DNA of 64,000 nucleotides, taken from contig NZ_JAIVAM010000014.1 in NCBI RefSeq assembly GCF_020171845.1, positions 1-64,000 on the forward strand. The letters are read 5' to 3'. The position numbers were made by a program, and so were the translations under genes. The notes below the pieces were generated by a model. The model searched no databases. It saw only the letters and a list, made by a program, of their open reading frames with translations, and was not told the DNA's origin. Positions 58,052-64,000 of the stretch are shown here, in pieces (position 1 is the first letter of the stretch; each line of letters opens with the position of its first letter). The DNA comes from Cytobacillus kochii. GTDB lineage: Bacteria > Bacillota > Bacilli > Bacillales > Cytobacillaceae.

Positions 58052-58848
58052 TGATGGAAAAAATGATTTTTGGACGCTATGTTCCAGCTGATTCAGTGAT
58101 TCACCGAATGGACCCGCGCTCCAAACTCATTATCGTTCTTTTATTCGTATGTGTTGTTTTCATCGCTAATAATGCGATTACGTATGGTGCCCTTGTTGTC
58201 TATACCTTATTAATGCTAGCGATGTCGAAAGTGCCGATGCGCTTTGTATTTGGTGGCTTAAAACTCGTCTTCATTTTGATTATTTTTACGTTCTTGATGC
58301 ATATCTTTTTAACAAGAGAAGGACCGATTATTTTTGAATTAGGATGGTTTAAAGTTTACGAGGAAGGCCTGAGACAAGGGATTTTTATCTCTTTACGCTT
58401 TTTCCTATTAATCTTAATCACATCGATCCTAACGTTAACAACAGCCCCTATTGCGATTACAGACGGTTTAGAGAGTTTGTTAGGCCCACTTAAGAAGTTG
58501 AAGTTTCCGGTGCATGAGCTCGCCCTAATGATGTCTATCGCCTTAAGGTTTATTCCGACGCTCATGGAGGAAACAGATAAAATTATGAAGGCACAATCAG
58601 CAAGAGGCGTGGAGTTCTCCTCAGGCCCTGTAAAAGACCGTGTGATGGCGATTATTCCACTACTGATTCCGCTGTTTGTGAGTTCATTTAAACGAGCAGA
58701 GGAGCTTGCCACAGCAATGGAGGCACGTGGTTATCGTGGAGGCGATGGACGGACAAGGTATCGTAAGCTTGTGTGGAGCGGAATTGATACATTGATGTTG
58801 TTATTGCTTTTGGCTTTAACGATATTGTTAATTATATTTAGAACATAA
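58051..58848 (+). CDS. ecfT: ECF transporter transmembrane protein EcfT
   Basis: The coupling membrane subunit. The 265-residue protein is hydrophobic with about five to six helices and has the two Ala-Arg-Gly motifs that contact the ATPases, QSARGVEF (about 187) and MEARGYRG (about 226). ATG codons at 58051 and 58054 both fit. The substrate-binding S component is not in this window; it is likely encoded elsewhere. Confidence 0.94.
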   Translation: MMEKMIFGRYVPADSVIHRMDPRSKLIIVLLFVCVVFIANNAITYGALVVYTLLMLAMSKVPMRFVFGGLKLVFILIIFTFLMHIFLTREGPIIFELGWFKVYEEGLRQGIFISLRFFLLILITSILTLTTAPIAITDGLESLLGPLKKLKFPVHELALMMSIALRFIPTLMEETDKIMKAQSARGVEFSSGPVKDRVMAIIPLLIPLFVSSFKRAEELATAMEARGYRGGDGRTRYRKLVWSGIDTLMLLLLLALTILLIIFRT

Positions 58849-58860
58849 AGAGGACAAATC

Positions 58861-59619
58861 ATGAGAATCAAATGTATTATCGCTTACGATGGCACAGGCT
58901 TTGCGGGCTATCAAGTACAACCGAATAAACGGACTGTCCAGAGGGAGCTAGAAACAGCACTTACGAAGTTGCATAAGGGCAGTGAAGTGAAAGTTGTTGC
59001 TTCTGGCCGCACGGACGCAGGTGTTCATGCGGTGGGTCAAGTAATTCACTTCGATAGTCCTTTGCAGTTGCCTGAGGAGCGGTGGCCAGCTGCATTGAAT
59101 TCTATTCTGCCGAATGATGTTGTAGTAGAGGAAGCGGCCTATGTAGCAGAGGACTTCCATGCGCGATATCATGCCATAGGTAAGGAGTATCGCTACCGAT
59201 TAATACGCACGAAGAAAAGCAACCCTTTTTTACGGCATTATGCTTATCAGTATTCCTTTCCAATAGATGTGGAACGTATGCGCGAAGCCATCCCGTATTT
59301 ATTAGGAGAACATGACTTTACAAGCTTTTGTTCAGCAAGATCTGAAGTGGAAGATCGCGTGCGGAACATTTATGGGATTTATATTGAGGAACATGATGAT
59401 GAGCTACTGTTCCGTTTTGTTGGTAACGGGTTTCTTTATAATATGATTCGCATCTTAATGGGGACCTTACTTGAGGTTGGTAAGGGCGAGCGAGAGCCAC
59501 ATGAAATAGAGAAGATTTTAGCGAAGAAAAACCGTATCTTTGCTGGGAAAACGGCACCTGGTCATGGCCTGTATTTATGGCAAGTCTATTACGATGAAAA
59601 TTTTGCTAATGATAAGTAA
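58861..59619 (+). CDS. truA: tRNA pseudouridine(38-40) synthase TruA
   Basis: TruA makes pseudouridine in the anticodon stem-loop at positions 38-40. The 252-residue protein has the catalytic Asp in [10 protein letters not shown] (about 49-58), [13 protein letters not shown] (about 100-112) and [20 protein letters not shown] (about 189-208). ATG follows AAAGAGGACAAATC, 12 bases after ecfT. Confidence 0.97.
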   Translation: MRIKCIIAYDGTGFAGYQVQPNKRTVQRELETALTKLHKGSEVKVVASGRTDAGVHAVGQVIHFDSPLQLPEERWPAALNSILPNDVVVEEAAYVAEDFHARYHAIGKEYRYRLIRTKKSNPFLRHYAYQYSFPIDVERMREAIPYLLGEHDFTSFCSARSEVEDRVRNIYGIYIEEHDDELLFRFVGNGFLYNMIRILMGTLLEVGKGEREPHEIEKILAKKNRIFAGKTAPGHGLYLWQVYYDENFANDK

Positions 59620-59685
59620 AAAGCGTCATTTGCTGGATTTGCGAGAAAAAATTCTTAAAACAACTAATCCAGGTGTAACATCGAC

Positions 59686-59714
59686 TTGACAATCAGCTGG
59701 TAAAGTTATATTAT
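59686..59714 (+). promoter_or_regulatory. Sigma-A promoter of rplM-rpsI
   Basis: TTGACA (59686-59691), 17 bp, TATTAT (59709-59714), with TATATT two bases earlier as an alternative -10. It opens the L13 leader. Confidence 0.75.
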
Positions 59715-59734
59715 AGCATATGGTATTATTATTA

Positions 59735-59770
59735 AAACCACGATAAGCCCCGGAATCTTATTGTGTAAGA
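59735..59770 (+). promoter_or_regulatory. Ribosomal protein L13 leader
   Basis: CACGATAAG (59739-59747) pairs perfectly with CTTATTGTG (59757-59765) around CCCCGGAAT. The position between promoter and rplM and the CCACGATAAGCCCCG pattern fit the known L13 leader class of Firmicutes, believed to mediate autoregulation by L13. The assignment rests on pattern memory and needs a covariance-model search. Confidence 0.7.
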
Positions 59771-59822
59771 ATATATGAAACCAAAAATGATTATAATGGA
59801 TTTAATTTAGGAGGGAAAACCG

Positions 59823-60260
59823 ATGCGTACAACGTTTATGGCGAATGCAAACAATATCGAACGTAAATGGTACGTAGTTGATGCTGAAGGCAAAACTCTT
59901 GGACGTCTTGCTAGTGAAGTAGCATCAATTCTACGTGGTAAACATAAACCAACTTATACACCACATGTGGATACTGGTGATCATGTAATTATCTTGAACG
60001 CTTCTAAGATCGAATTAACTGGTAAGAAGCTTACTGATAAAATTTACTACCGCCACAGCATGCACCCTGGTGGTTTAAAAACTAGAACTGCTAATGAAAT
60101 GCGTACAAACTACCCTGAGAGCATGTTAGAGCTTGCTATTAAAGGCATGCTTCCAAAGAACTCTCTTGGTCGTCAAATGTTTAAAAAATTACATGTTTAC
60201 GCTGGTAGCGAACATGCGCACCAAGCACAACAACCAGAAGTTTACGAACTTCGTGGATAA
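59823..60260 (+). CDS. rplM: Ribosomal protein uL13
   Basis: L13 is an early assembly protein of the 50S subunit. The 145-residue protein begins [20 protein letters not shown] and contains [33 protein letters not shown] and the C-terminal [23 protein letters not shown] follows TTAGGAGGGAAAACCG. It is preceded by a leader and followed by rpsI after 22 bases. Confidence 0.97.
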   Translation: MRTTFMANANNIERKWYVVDAEGKTLGRLASEVASILRGKHKPTYTPHVDTGDHVIILNASKIELTGKKLTDKIYYRHSMHPGGLKTRTANEMRTNYPESMLELAIKGMLPKNSLGRQMFKKLHVYAGSEHAHQAQQPEVYELRG

Positions 60261-60282
60261 TTAATTAGGGGAGGTTATTAAC

Positions 60283-60675
60283 TTGGCACAGGTTCAATAT
60301 ACTGGTACTGGTCGCCGTAAGAGCTCAGTAGCTCGCGTACGTTTAGTCCCTGGCGACGGTAAAATCGTTATCAATGGTCGTGAAATCAATGAATATATCC
60401 CGTTTGCAGCTTTATGTGAAGTTGTTAAACAACCACTAGTAGCTACTGAAACAGTAGGAAGCTACGACATTCTTGTAAATGTTAAAGGTGGTGGATACAC
60501 TGGTCAAGCTGGCGCAATCCGCCACGGTATCGCTCGTGCGTTACTTCTAGCTGATCCAGAATACCGTCCAACACTAAAACGCGCTGGACTATTAACACGT
60601 GACGCTCGTATGAAAGAACGTAAAAAATACGGTCTTAAAGGCGCTCGTCGTGCACCTCAGTTCTCAAAACGTTAA
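60283..60675 (+). CDS. rpsI: Ribosomal protein uS9
   Basis: S9 reaches the P-site tRNA with its C-terminal tail. The 130-residue protein begins [20 protein letters not shown] (TTG start at 60283 after GGGGAGGTTATTAAC) and ends with the invariant RRAPQFSKR. Its 3' end is a known integration target for some Firmicute mobile elements (established family knowledge), relevant to the integrase relic next door. Confidence 0.97.
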   Translation: MAQVQYTGTGRRKSSVARVRLVPGDGKIVINGREINEYIPFAALCEVVKQPLVATETVGSYDILVNVKGGGYTGQAGAIRHGIARALLLADPEYRPTLKRAGLLTRDARMKERKKYGLKGARRAPQFSKR

Positions 60676-60697
60676 TATACTTGGTATATCAATGTCT

Positions 60698-60733
60698 ACC
60701 CTCTTTGCTCTTTTGGAGCGAGGAGGGTTTTTT
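60698..60733 (+). terminator. Terminator after rpsI
   Basis: ACCCTC-TTT-GCTC pairs with GAGC-GA-GGAGGGT around TTTTG, followed by six T residues. It ends the rplM-rpsI transcript 25 bases before the accessory region. Confidence 0.88.
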
Positions 60734-60774
60734 ATGTCCAAATTTGGAATTGAATACCCTTTGAATATCCCAAG

Positions 60775-61899
60775 CTATAATTTCATGTACTGTTGGAACA
60801 TCTCGGCTGTTTTCTCCTTCGCTTCATCGGTCACATGAGTGTATATCCATCGTGGTTTGAATGTCTGTATGTCCGAGCCGAGTTTGTACATCTTTGATGG
60901 GAGCACCAGCAGCAAACAACAAACTGGCATGTGTGTGCCGGAAAGTTTGAACATTTATTTGTGGCCAATCGACAATAACCCATTTCATGTTTTAACTGAT
61001 TATAGACTGTAAAGATGGGTTGCTTATCATCGGATTGAAAAGGTGCGGCAACTTCTAACTTCAAATAGCGCTGTATTTGCTTGCCGCGCCATTTTTTTAA
61101 GATCGCCAGCGTTTTTCATCGTCAACGCTGACGACACGCCGAGATGCCTTTGTTTTCGATGTCTGAAGCTGCTTTTTACCACTAGTGTGAATCAAAGTCT
61201 TTTTCAAGCTGATCGTCTTATGGTGGAAGTCCACGTCAGACCAATGAAGTGCGTACAGTTCCCCCTTCCGCGCTCCTGTATAGGCGAGAAGCCAAAACAT
61301 AGTAAAGCCATGTTGTCCTCCTGAATCGCCTCTAGGAAGCTTCTGAGTTCTTCTCGCGTGTAATAATATTTCTTCTTTTCTATCTCAGCGTTATATTCCA
61401 TCTCATGTTTTAGTTTCGGTAGCGTGACATAATCCATCGGATTACGCTTAATAATGTCCATTTTCATGGCATATCGGAAGACCTGATTTGCTTGTACCTT
61501 ATAATCATTGAAAGTTTTAAGCTCTTGGGCCCACGTGTTGATAGCTTTTTGACAACGCGAGCAGGATATGTCTTTCATTTTGTAAGGACCGAATAACGGG
61601 AGAATCCTCCTGAATTTACTCTCAAGCGCATACACCGTAGTTGGTTTTACTTCTGTACGATGTTGCTTAAACCATTCCTCAAAAACTTCCTGGAAAGTAA
61701 TCTGTTCATTATGGCGGAGCCCAAGCTCATCGACTTCCACCAATAATTTTGATAGCGCAATATTTCCTTCTTTTTTTGTTTTGAAGCCCCGTCGTGTGGT
61801 TCGTTTCTTTTTTCCAGTGAGGGGGTCCATACCGAGATAGGCATTAAACATATAAGCAGTGGTACCGTCTTTCTTTCTGTACTTTTTAATGTTTGCCAT
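60775..61899 (-). pseudogene. Tyrosine recombinase (phage/ICE integrase), frameshifted
   Basis: The minus strand from 61899 reads MANIKKYRKKDGTTAYMFNA, the AP2-like arm-binding start typical of integrative-element integrases, with GGAAAGGAGCAATT ahead. The SAM-like core-binding domain is continuous to about 61305, then the frame shifts: the first catalytic block AYTGARKGELYALHW (about 61250-61290) is in another frame, the KLEVAAPF block in another, the RHTHASLLFAAGAP block (about 60895-60935) in another, and YTHVTDEAKEK (about 60820-60835) after a further one-base change, stopping at TAG 60775. A Gln stands where the box-II His is usual. Several frameshifts make it inactive as read. Confidence 0.9.
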
Positions 61900-61917
61900 A
61901 ATTGCTCCTTTCCAATA

Positions 61918-61942
61918 CGCTGGCAGGCTCTATACAGGAAAG
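61918..61942 (+). repeat. Direct repeat copy 1 (CGCTGGCAGGC ... TATACAGGAAA)
   Basis: Lies between the Xre stop and the integrase start. The second copy is at 62555-62583. Both share CGCTGGCAGGC exactly and a TATACA(A)GGAAA tail a few bases later. Confidence 0.85.
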
Positions 61943-61952
61943 GGAAGTGTTA

Positions 61953-62465
61953 TTAAAAAACTAAGTCAAGTATGGTTCTAACTTTATTGCGTTTTTCGTC
62001 TGTTAAAGATTCGTTCTTATAGTACAAGTCAATCTCCATATTAAGAAGATCATGAAGGTCAAATAATCTTCTTTTTAATTCTTCATCTGATAATTCTTTA
62101 GTAACTTGCTCTTTGTTTTCTGTTATTACTTCTTCAGTACAAGGAAGGTTTACATCTATAGTTCTCATTATATTTAGAGATTTTCCACTCTTAACAGGCT
62201 TATTACCCTCATATCTATTAAGACCATTATCAACATCAAGATACGACTCAGAGTAGCCTGCTAATTTCATCAAATATGCATGTGAAATGTCTAACCCTAC
62301 AGAAAGCTTTCTTATTAGTGCGGGTTTAGGTAAATCTTTATAGCCATTCTCGATTTGAGATAAATATGAATCTGAGTAGCCTGTTCGTTCTTTTAAATCG
62401 AGTAATGTTAATTTCTTCTTTTTCCGAATCTCTTTGAGTTTGGCTCCGAATTCTTTGGCATCCAA
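61953..62465 (-). CDS. Xre-family HTH transcriptional regulator
   Basis: Probably the repressor of an integrated element next to the integrase relic. With TTG at 62465, five bases after AAGGAGGGA, the protein has 170 residues. The N-terminal helix-turn-helix is clear: FGAKLKEIRKKKKLTLLDL ... TGYSDSYLSQIENG (about residues 6-45). The C-terminal part (about 120-170) is predicted helical and charged, without a recognised peptidase motif. No frameshift is seen. An upstream start at 62507 lacks a ribosome binding site. Promoter and operator-like palindrome lie upstream, suggesting autoregulation. Confidence 0.88.
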   Translation of the reverse strand: MDAKEFGAKLKEIRKKKKLTLLDLKERTGYSDSYLSQIENGYKDLPKPALIRKLSVGLDISHAYLMKLAGYSESYLDVDNGLNRYEGNKPVKSGKSLNIMRTIDVNLPCTEEVITENKEQVTKELSDEELKRRLFDLHDLLNMEIDLYYKNESLTDEKRNKVRTILDLVF

Positions 62466-62499
62466 TAAAAATCCCTCCTTTTTTAATCTAATTAGCAAT

Positions 62500-62528
62500 A
62501 TTATCACACATTTACTTTACTAAGTAAA
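62500..62528 (-). promoter_or_regulatory. Promoter with palindromic operator of the Xre regulator
   Basis: On the minus strand TTTACT (plus 62523-62528), 17 bp, GATAAT (plus 62500-62505) form a promoter. A perfect 13-bp palindrome TTTACTAAGTAAA (62516-62528) covers its -35 box; another TTTACT half-site begins just upstream at 62511. This fits self-repression by the adjacent Xre protein. Confidence 0.7.
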
Positions 62529-62554
62529 TTTATTTCTAACTAAATATCGCGAAT

Positions 62555-62583
62555 CGCTGGCAGGCGATTTGTATACAAGGAAA
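62555..62583 (+). repeat. Direct repeat copy 2 (CGCTGGCAGGC ... TATACAAGGAAA)
   Basis: Second copy of the direct repeat at 61918-61942, 637 bp away in the same orientation. The two flank the Xre gene and its promoter. They could be arm-type recombinase sites, excisionase sites or a small duplication. Confidence 0.85.
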
Positions 62584-62663
62584 CTATGGCTCAATGAAGG
62601 CTAACGCATCGAAGGATAAGAAAAGTATTTGTTCGGTTATAATCAGACAGAATAGAAAGATCT

Positions 62664-62706
62664 AGTCCATTATCTAACAAACTGTTGGGAGATAGTGGGC
62701 TTTTTT
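62664..62706 (+). terminator. Intrinsic terminator in the accessory region
   Basis: AGTCCATTATCT (62664-62675) pairs with AGATAGTGGGCT (62690-62701) over 12 positions with two G-U pairs, then TTTTTT. A TATAAT at 62638-62643 lies just ahead, so a short untranslated RNA is possible. Confidence 0.75.
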
Positions 62707-62895
62707 CTAATGAGAAATTCCTCTAAAAATCTTAGGAAGGGAGACTACTAATATTCAACTACTACTTAAAGATTTCCGAACAATAATTGAAGTCACTTGG
62801 GATATTTTATATTAAATTTTAACTTAGTCACAGAACAAAACAGCGGTCATTTTAGGAAATCTTTTCCTTTTTAGTAATGCCTCAAACTCGAAAAT

Positions 62896-63268
62896 GTTCC
62901 TCCGTTCCTGGTTTTTTCGAGAAAACTTTATATGCGTAACATGCGTATATATAATATTTTTTTATATAGTCTTTCATTATAAAAAAGAGGAACAAAGGAA
63001 CATAATTGCGTGACCCCTTGGTACGAAAGGATTTAGCTGTTCCTATTTATCCTGTGACTCCAGGGACATTCGAGGAACATTCAGGATTAAAAAGGAACAA
63101 ACAGGACCAATTCACTTGCATACATGCAAAAACGATATAATTAAAATCCAATTTTGAATGCGTTTACTTATCGAATAATACTTGCACGCATGCAAAAATG
63201 AACGCAAAATAGGAACATTTAGGATGACAAAGGAACATTTTGACCCCAAAAAGGAACAAAGCAGGAAC
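62896..63268 (+). repeat. GGAAC-rich repeats and TTGCA/TGCAA palindromes
   Basis: GGAAC occurs at 62989, 62997, 63074, 63094, 63212, 63232, 63253 and 63264, many in the context AGGAACA; GTTCC occurs at 62896, 62904 and 63039. TTGCATACATGCAA (63116-63129) and TTGCACGCATGCAA (63182-63195) are near-palindromes 66 bp apart. GACCCC follows a GGAAC cluster twice. The spacing is irregular, so this is not a simple tandem array; it resembles iterons, a protein-binding region or REP-like elements. Confidence 0.7.
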
Positions 63269-63338
63269 AAAAATATCCTCAAGTTAATATATTGATTATG
63301 CTCTATTAAACTAATCAAGCAGAGTGATGTTATTTGGA

Positions 63339-63765
63339 TTAAATTGCTTTATCCTGCTCATCATTAGCTAGTAGAATTGTTTTATCTTCAGATGGTTTAA
63401 CTGTTAGATTTGGCTCAAAACTTTCAATCTTAAGTAGCCCTTTGTCATCTAGAATAAATATTTTCATCTCAATATTTCTAATATTCATCAATGCTTTACT
63501 AATTACTTCATCATAGGAAGGTGCTATGGTAATTACTCTTACGTCTTCTTCTATTTGTGATTGATAATAAGCAGACTACCAAATTAAATTTTTATCAATT
63601 GTTCTAACTTTTAACTCTAGAATACAGGCCATACCTTTTTTATCTTCAGCCAATATATCACTTCACCTTGACTTGTGTATCAATCAATTTCATATCAGTT
63701 TCAACTATTTCAATGTTGTGTACAATGTAGCCCTCTAACACTGTTTCATTACCTTTTAGATTCAT
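63339..63765 (-). pseudogene. NucS/DUF91-like PD-(D/E)XK nuclease, broken
   Basis: Minus strand from ATG 63765 reads MNLKGNETVLEGYIVHNIEI and TDMKLIDTQVKV, then a frameshift at about 63657-63663, then DILAEDKKGMACILELKVRT, an in-frame TAG at 63576-63578 directly after LIW, and SAYYQSQIEEDVRVITIAPS onward to the stop at 63339. The D-ILAED ... ELK core is the PD-(D/E)XK metal-binding motif of NucS/RecB-like nucleases, and in relatives the stop position is a glutamine. Both lesions would inactivate it. It overlaps the upstream partial gene by 17 bases. A selenocysteine or amber-readthrough explanation is unlikely. Confidence 0.75.
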
Positions 63766-64000
63766 GCTCCCACAGTTCAAGCTTGTTGATTATATTCGAA
63801 TACCATTTGTCAAATTCATCAGCACTCATGCAACTATTACAAATATTAAAATCTATAAAACAAGATGAAGAATTACCCTCAAGATTTTTAACATTTTTCC
63901 ATGATAAATCAATAATTCCTACAAGGATCTTATTTTGTAATTTTTTCATTAAATTATTTGGTAAACCTCCCCAGGCTCTCCATACCCAGTGTTTGCTTCC
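63749..64000 (-). CDS. Partial gene of unknown function, 5' end beyond the window
   Basis: The frame is open from the window edge, beginning GSKHWVWRAWGG and reading through MKKLQNKILVGIIDL to the C-terminus DKWYSNIINKLELWEHESKR (83 residues visible). An internal ATG at 63949 has GGGGAGG only at a poor spacing of about 16 bases, so the true start is probably outside. Two cysteines lie in NICNSCMSADEF. I do not recognise the family. Its overlap with the nuclease relic suggests one operon. Confidence 0.5.
   Translation of the reverse strand, partial: GSKHWVWRAWGGLPNNLMKKLQNKILVGIIDLSWKNVKNLEGNSSSCFIDFNICNSCMSADEFDKWYSNIINKLELWEHESKR

Larger units (their letters stand above)
62466..63338. other. 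Gene-free AT-rich stretch of the accessory region
   Basis: About 870 bp without a supportable gene. It holds the Xre promoter/operator, the second direct repeat (62555-62583), a plus-strand hairpin with T run (62664-62706) preceded by TATAAT at 62638, and a stretch rich in GGAAC/GTTCC (62896-63268) with two TTGCA/TGCAA palindromes. Its function is unknown; it may be the remnant of an element's regulatory or replication region. Confidence 0.6.

Noticed and set aside
60650-60838. Small plus-strand open frame after rpsI
   Set aside because: It reads through the rpsI terminator into the integrase relic and has no homology.
61043-61324. Plus-strand open frame of about 93 codons
   Set aside because: It runs opposite the integrase pseudogene and reads as the complement of its catalytic region.
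62753-62815. Possible 20-codon frame from an ATT after AGGAAGGGAG
   Set aside because: It would need a rare ATT start and has no recognisable homology; it could be a remnant but is not claimed.
63112-63318. Minus-strand open frame of 68 codons
   Set aside because: It spans the GGAAC-rich noncoding stretch and its composition reflects that repeat; no start signal.

Overview
The window is a chromosomal segment of a low-GC Gram-positive bacterium, almost certainly a member of the Bacillaceae. The gene order follows the replication-origin-proximal ribosomal region of Bacillus: 5S rRNA, ctsR-mcsA-mcsB-clpC-radA-disA, yacL-type PIN/TRAM gene, ispD-ispF-gltX-cysE-cysS-mrnC-rlmB-rae1-sigH, rpmG-secE-nusG, rplKAJL, rpoBC, rpsLG-fusA-tuf, the S10-spc-alpha cluster, ecfA1A2T-truA and rplM-rpsI. 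sigH, CtsR/McsAB, DisA and Rae1 fit a spore-forming Bacillaceae lineage; the genus cannot be fixed from sequence reading alone.

Layout. 1-4990: end of an rRNA operon and the CtsR heat-shock operon, with a near-consensus CtsR operator. 5095-16640: DNA repair, c-di-AMP, isoprenoid, tRNA-charging, cysteine, rRNA-processing and sigma-H genes, with a T-box ahead of cysE-cysS. 16784-34190: secE/nusG, the L11/L1/L10/L12 genes (with an L10 leader), RNA polymerase beta and beta' and the str operon. 34205-39740: on the minus strand, a SAM-I riboswitch controls a methionine pair (YitJ-type bifunctional enzyme and cobalamin-dependent MetH) lying between tuf and rpsJ. 39815-54943: the S10-spc-alpha superoperon with tandem promoters and no KOW-domain gene between map and infA. 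54944-56363: terminator-like hairpins followed by an array of about twelve 51-bp tandem repeats. 56364-60733: ECF transporter module, truA and rplM-rpsI (with an L13 leader). 60775-64000: an accessory, decaying region immediately 3' of rpsI with a frameshifted tyrosine-recombinase pseudogene, an intact Xre-type repressor with a likely self-operator, direct repeats around the repressor, a GGAAC-rich noncoding stretch, a broken NucS/DUF91-like nuclease gene and a partial unknown gene running off the edge.

Functionally almost everything up to 60.7 kb is housekeeping: transcription, translation, protein quality control and their regulation by cis-acting RNA (T-box, SAM-I, L10 and L13 leaders). 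The non-routine parts are the 51-bp repeat array, a structured rpoB leader with mutually exclusive pairings, hairpins in the rplK-rplA and fusA-tuf gaps, and the relic of an integrated element at rpsI. No intact, clearly novel system was found; the repeat array and the element relic are the best leads.
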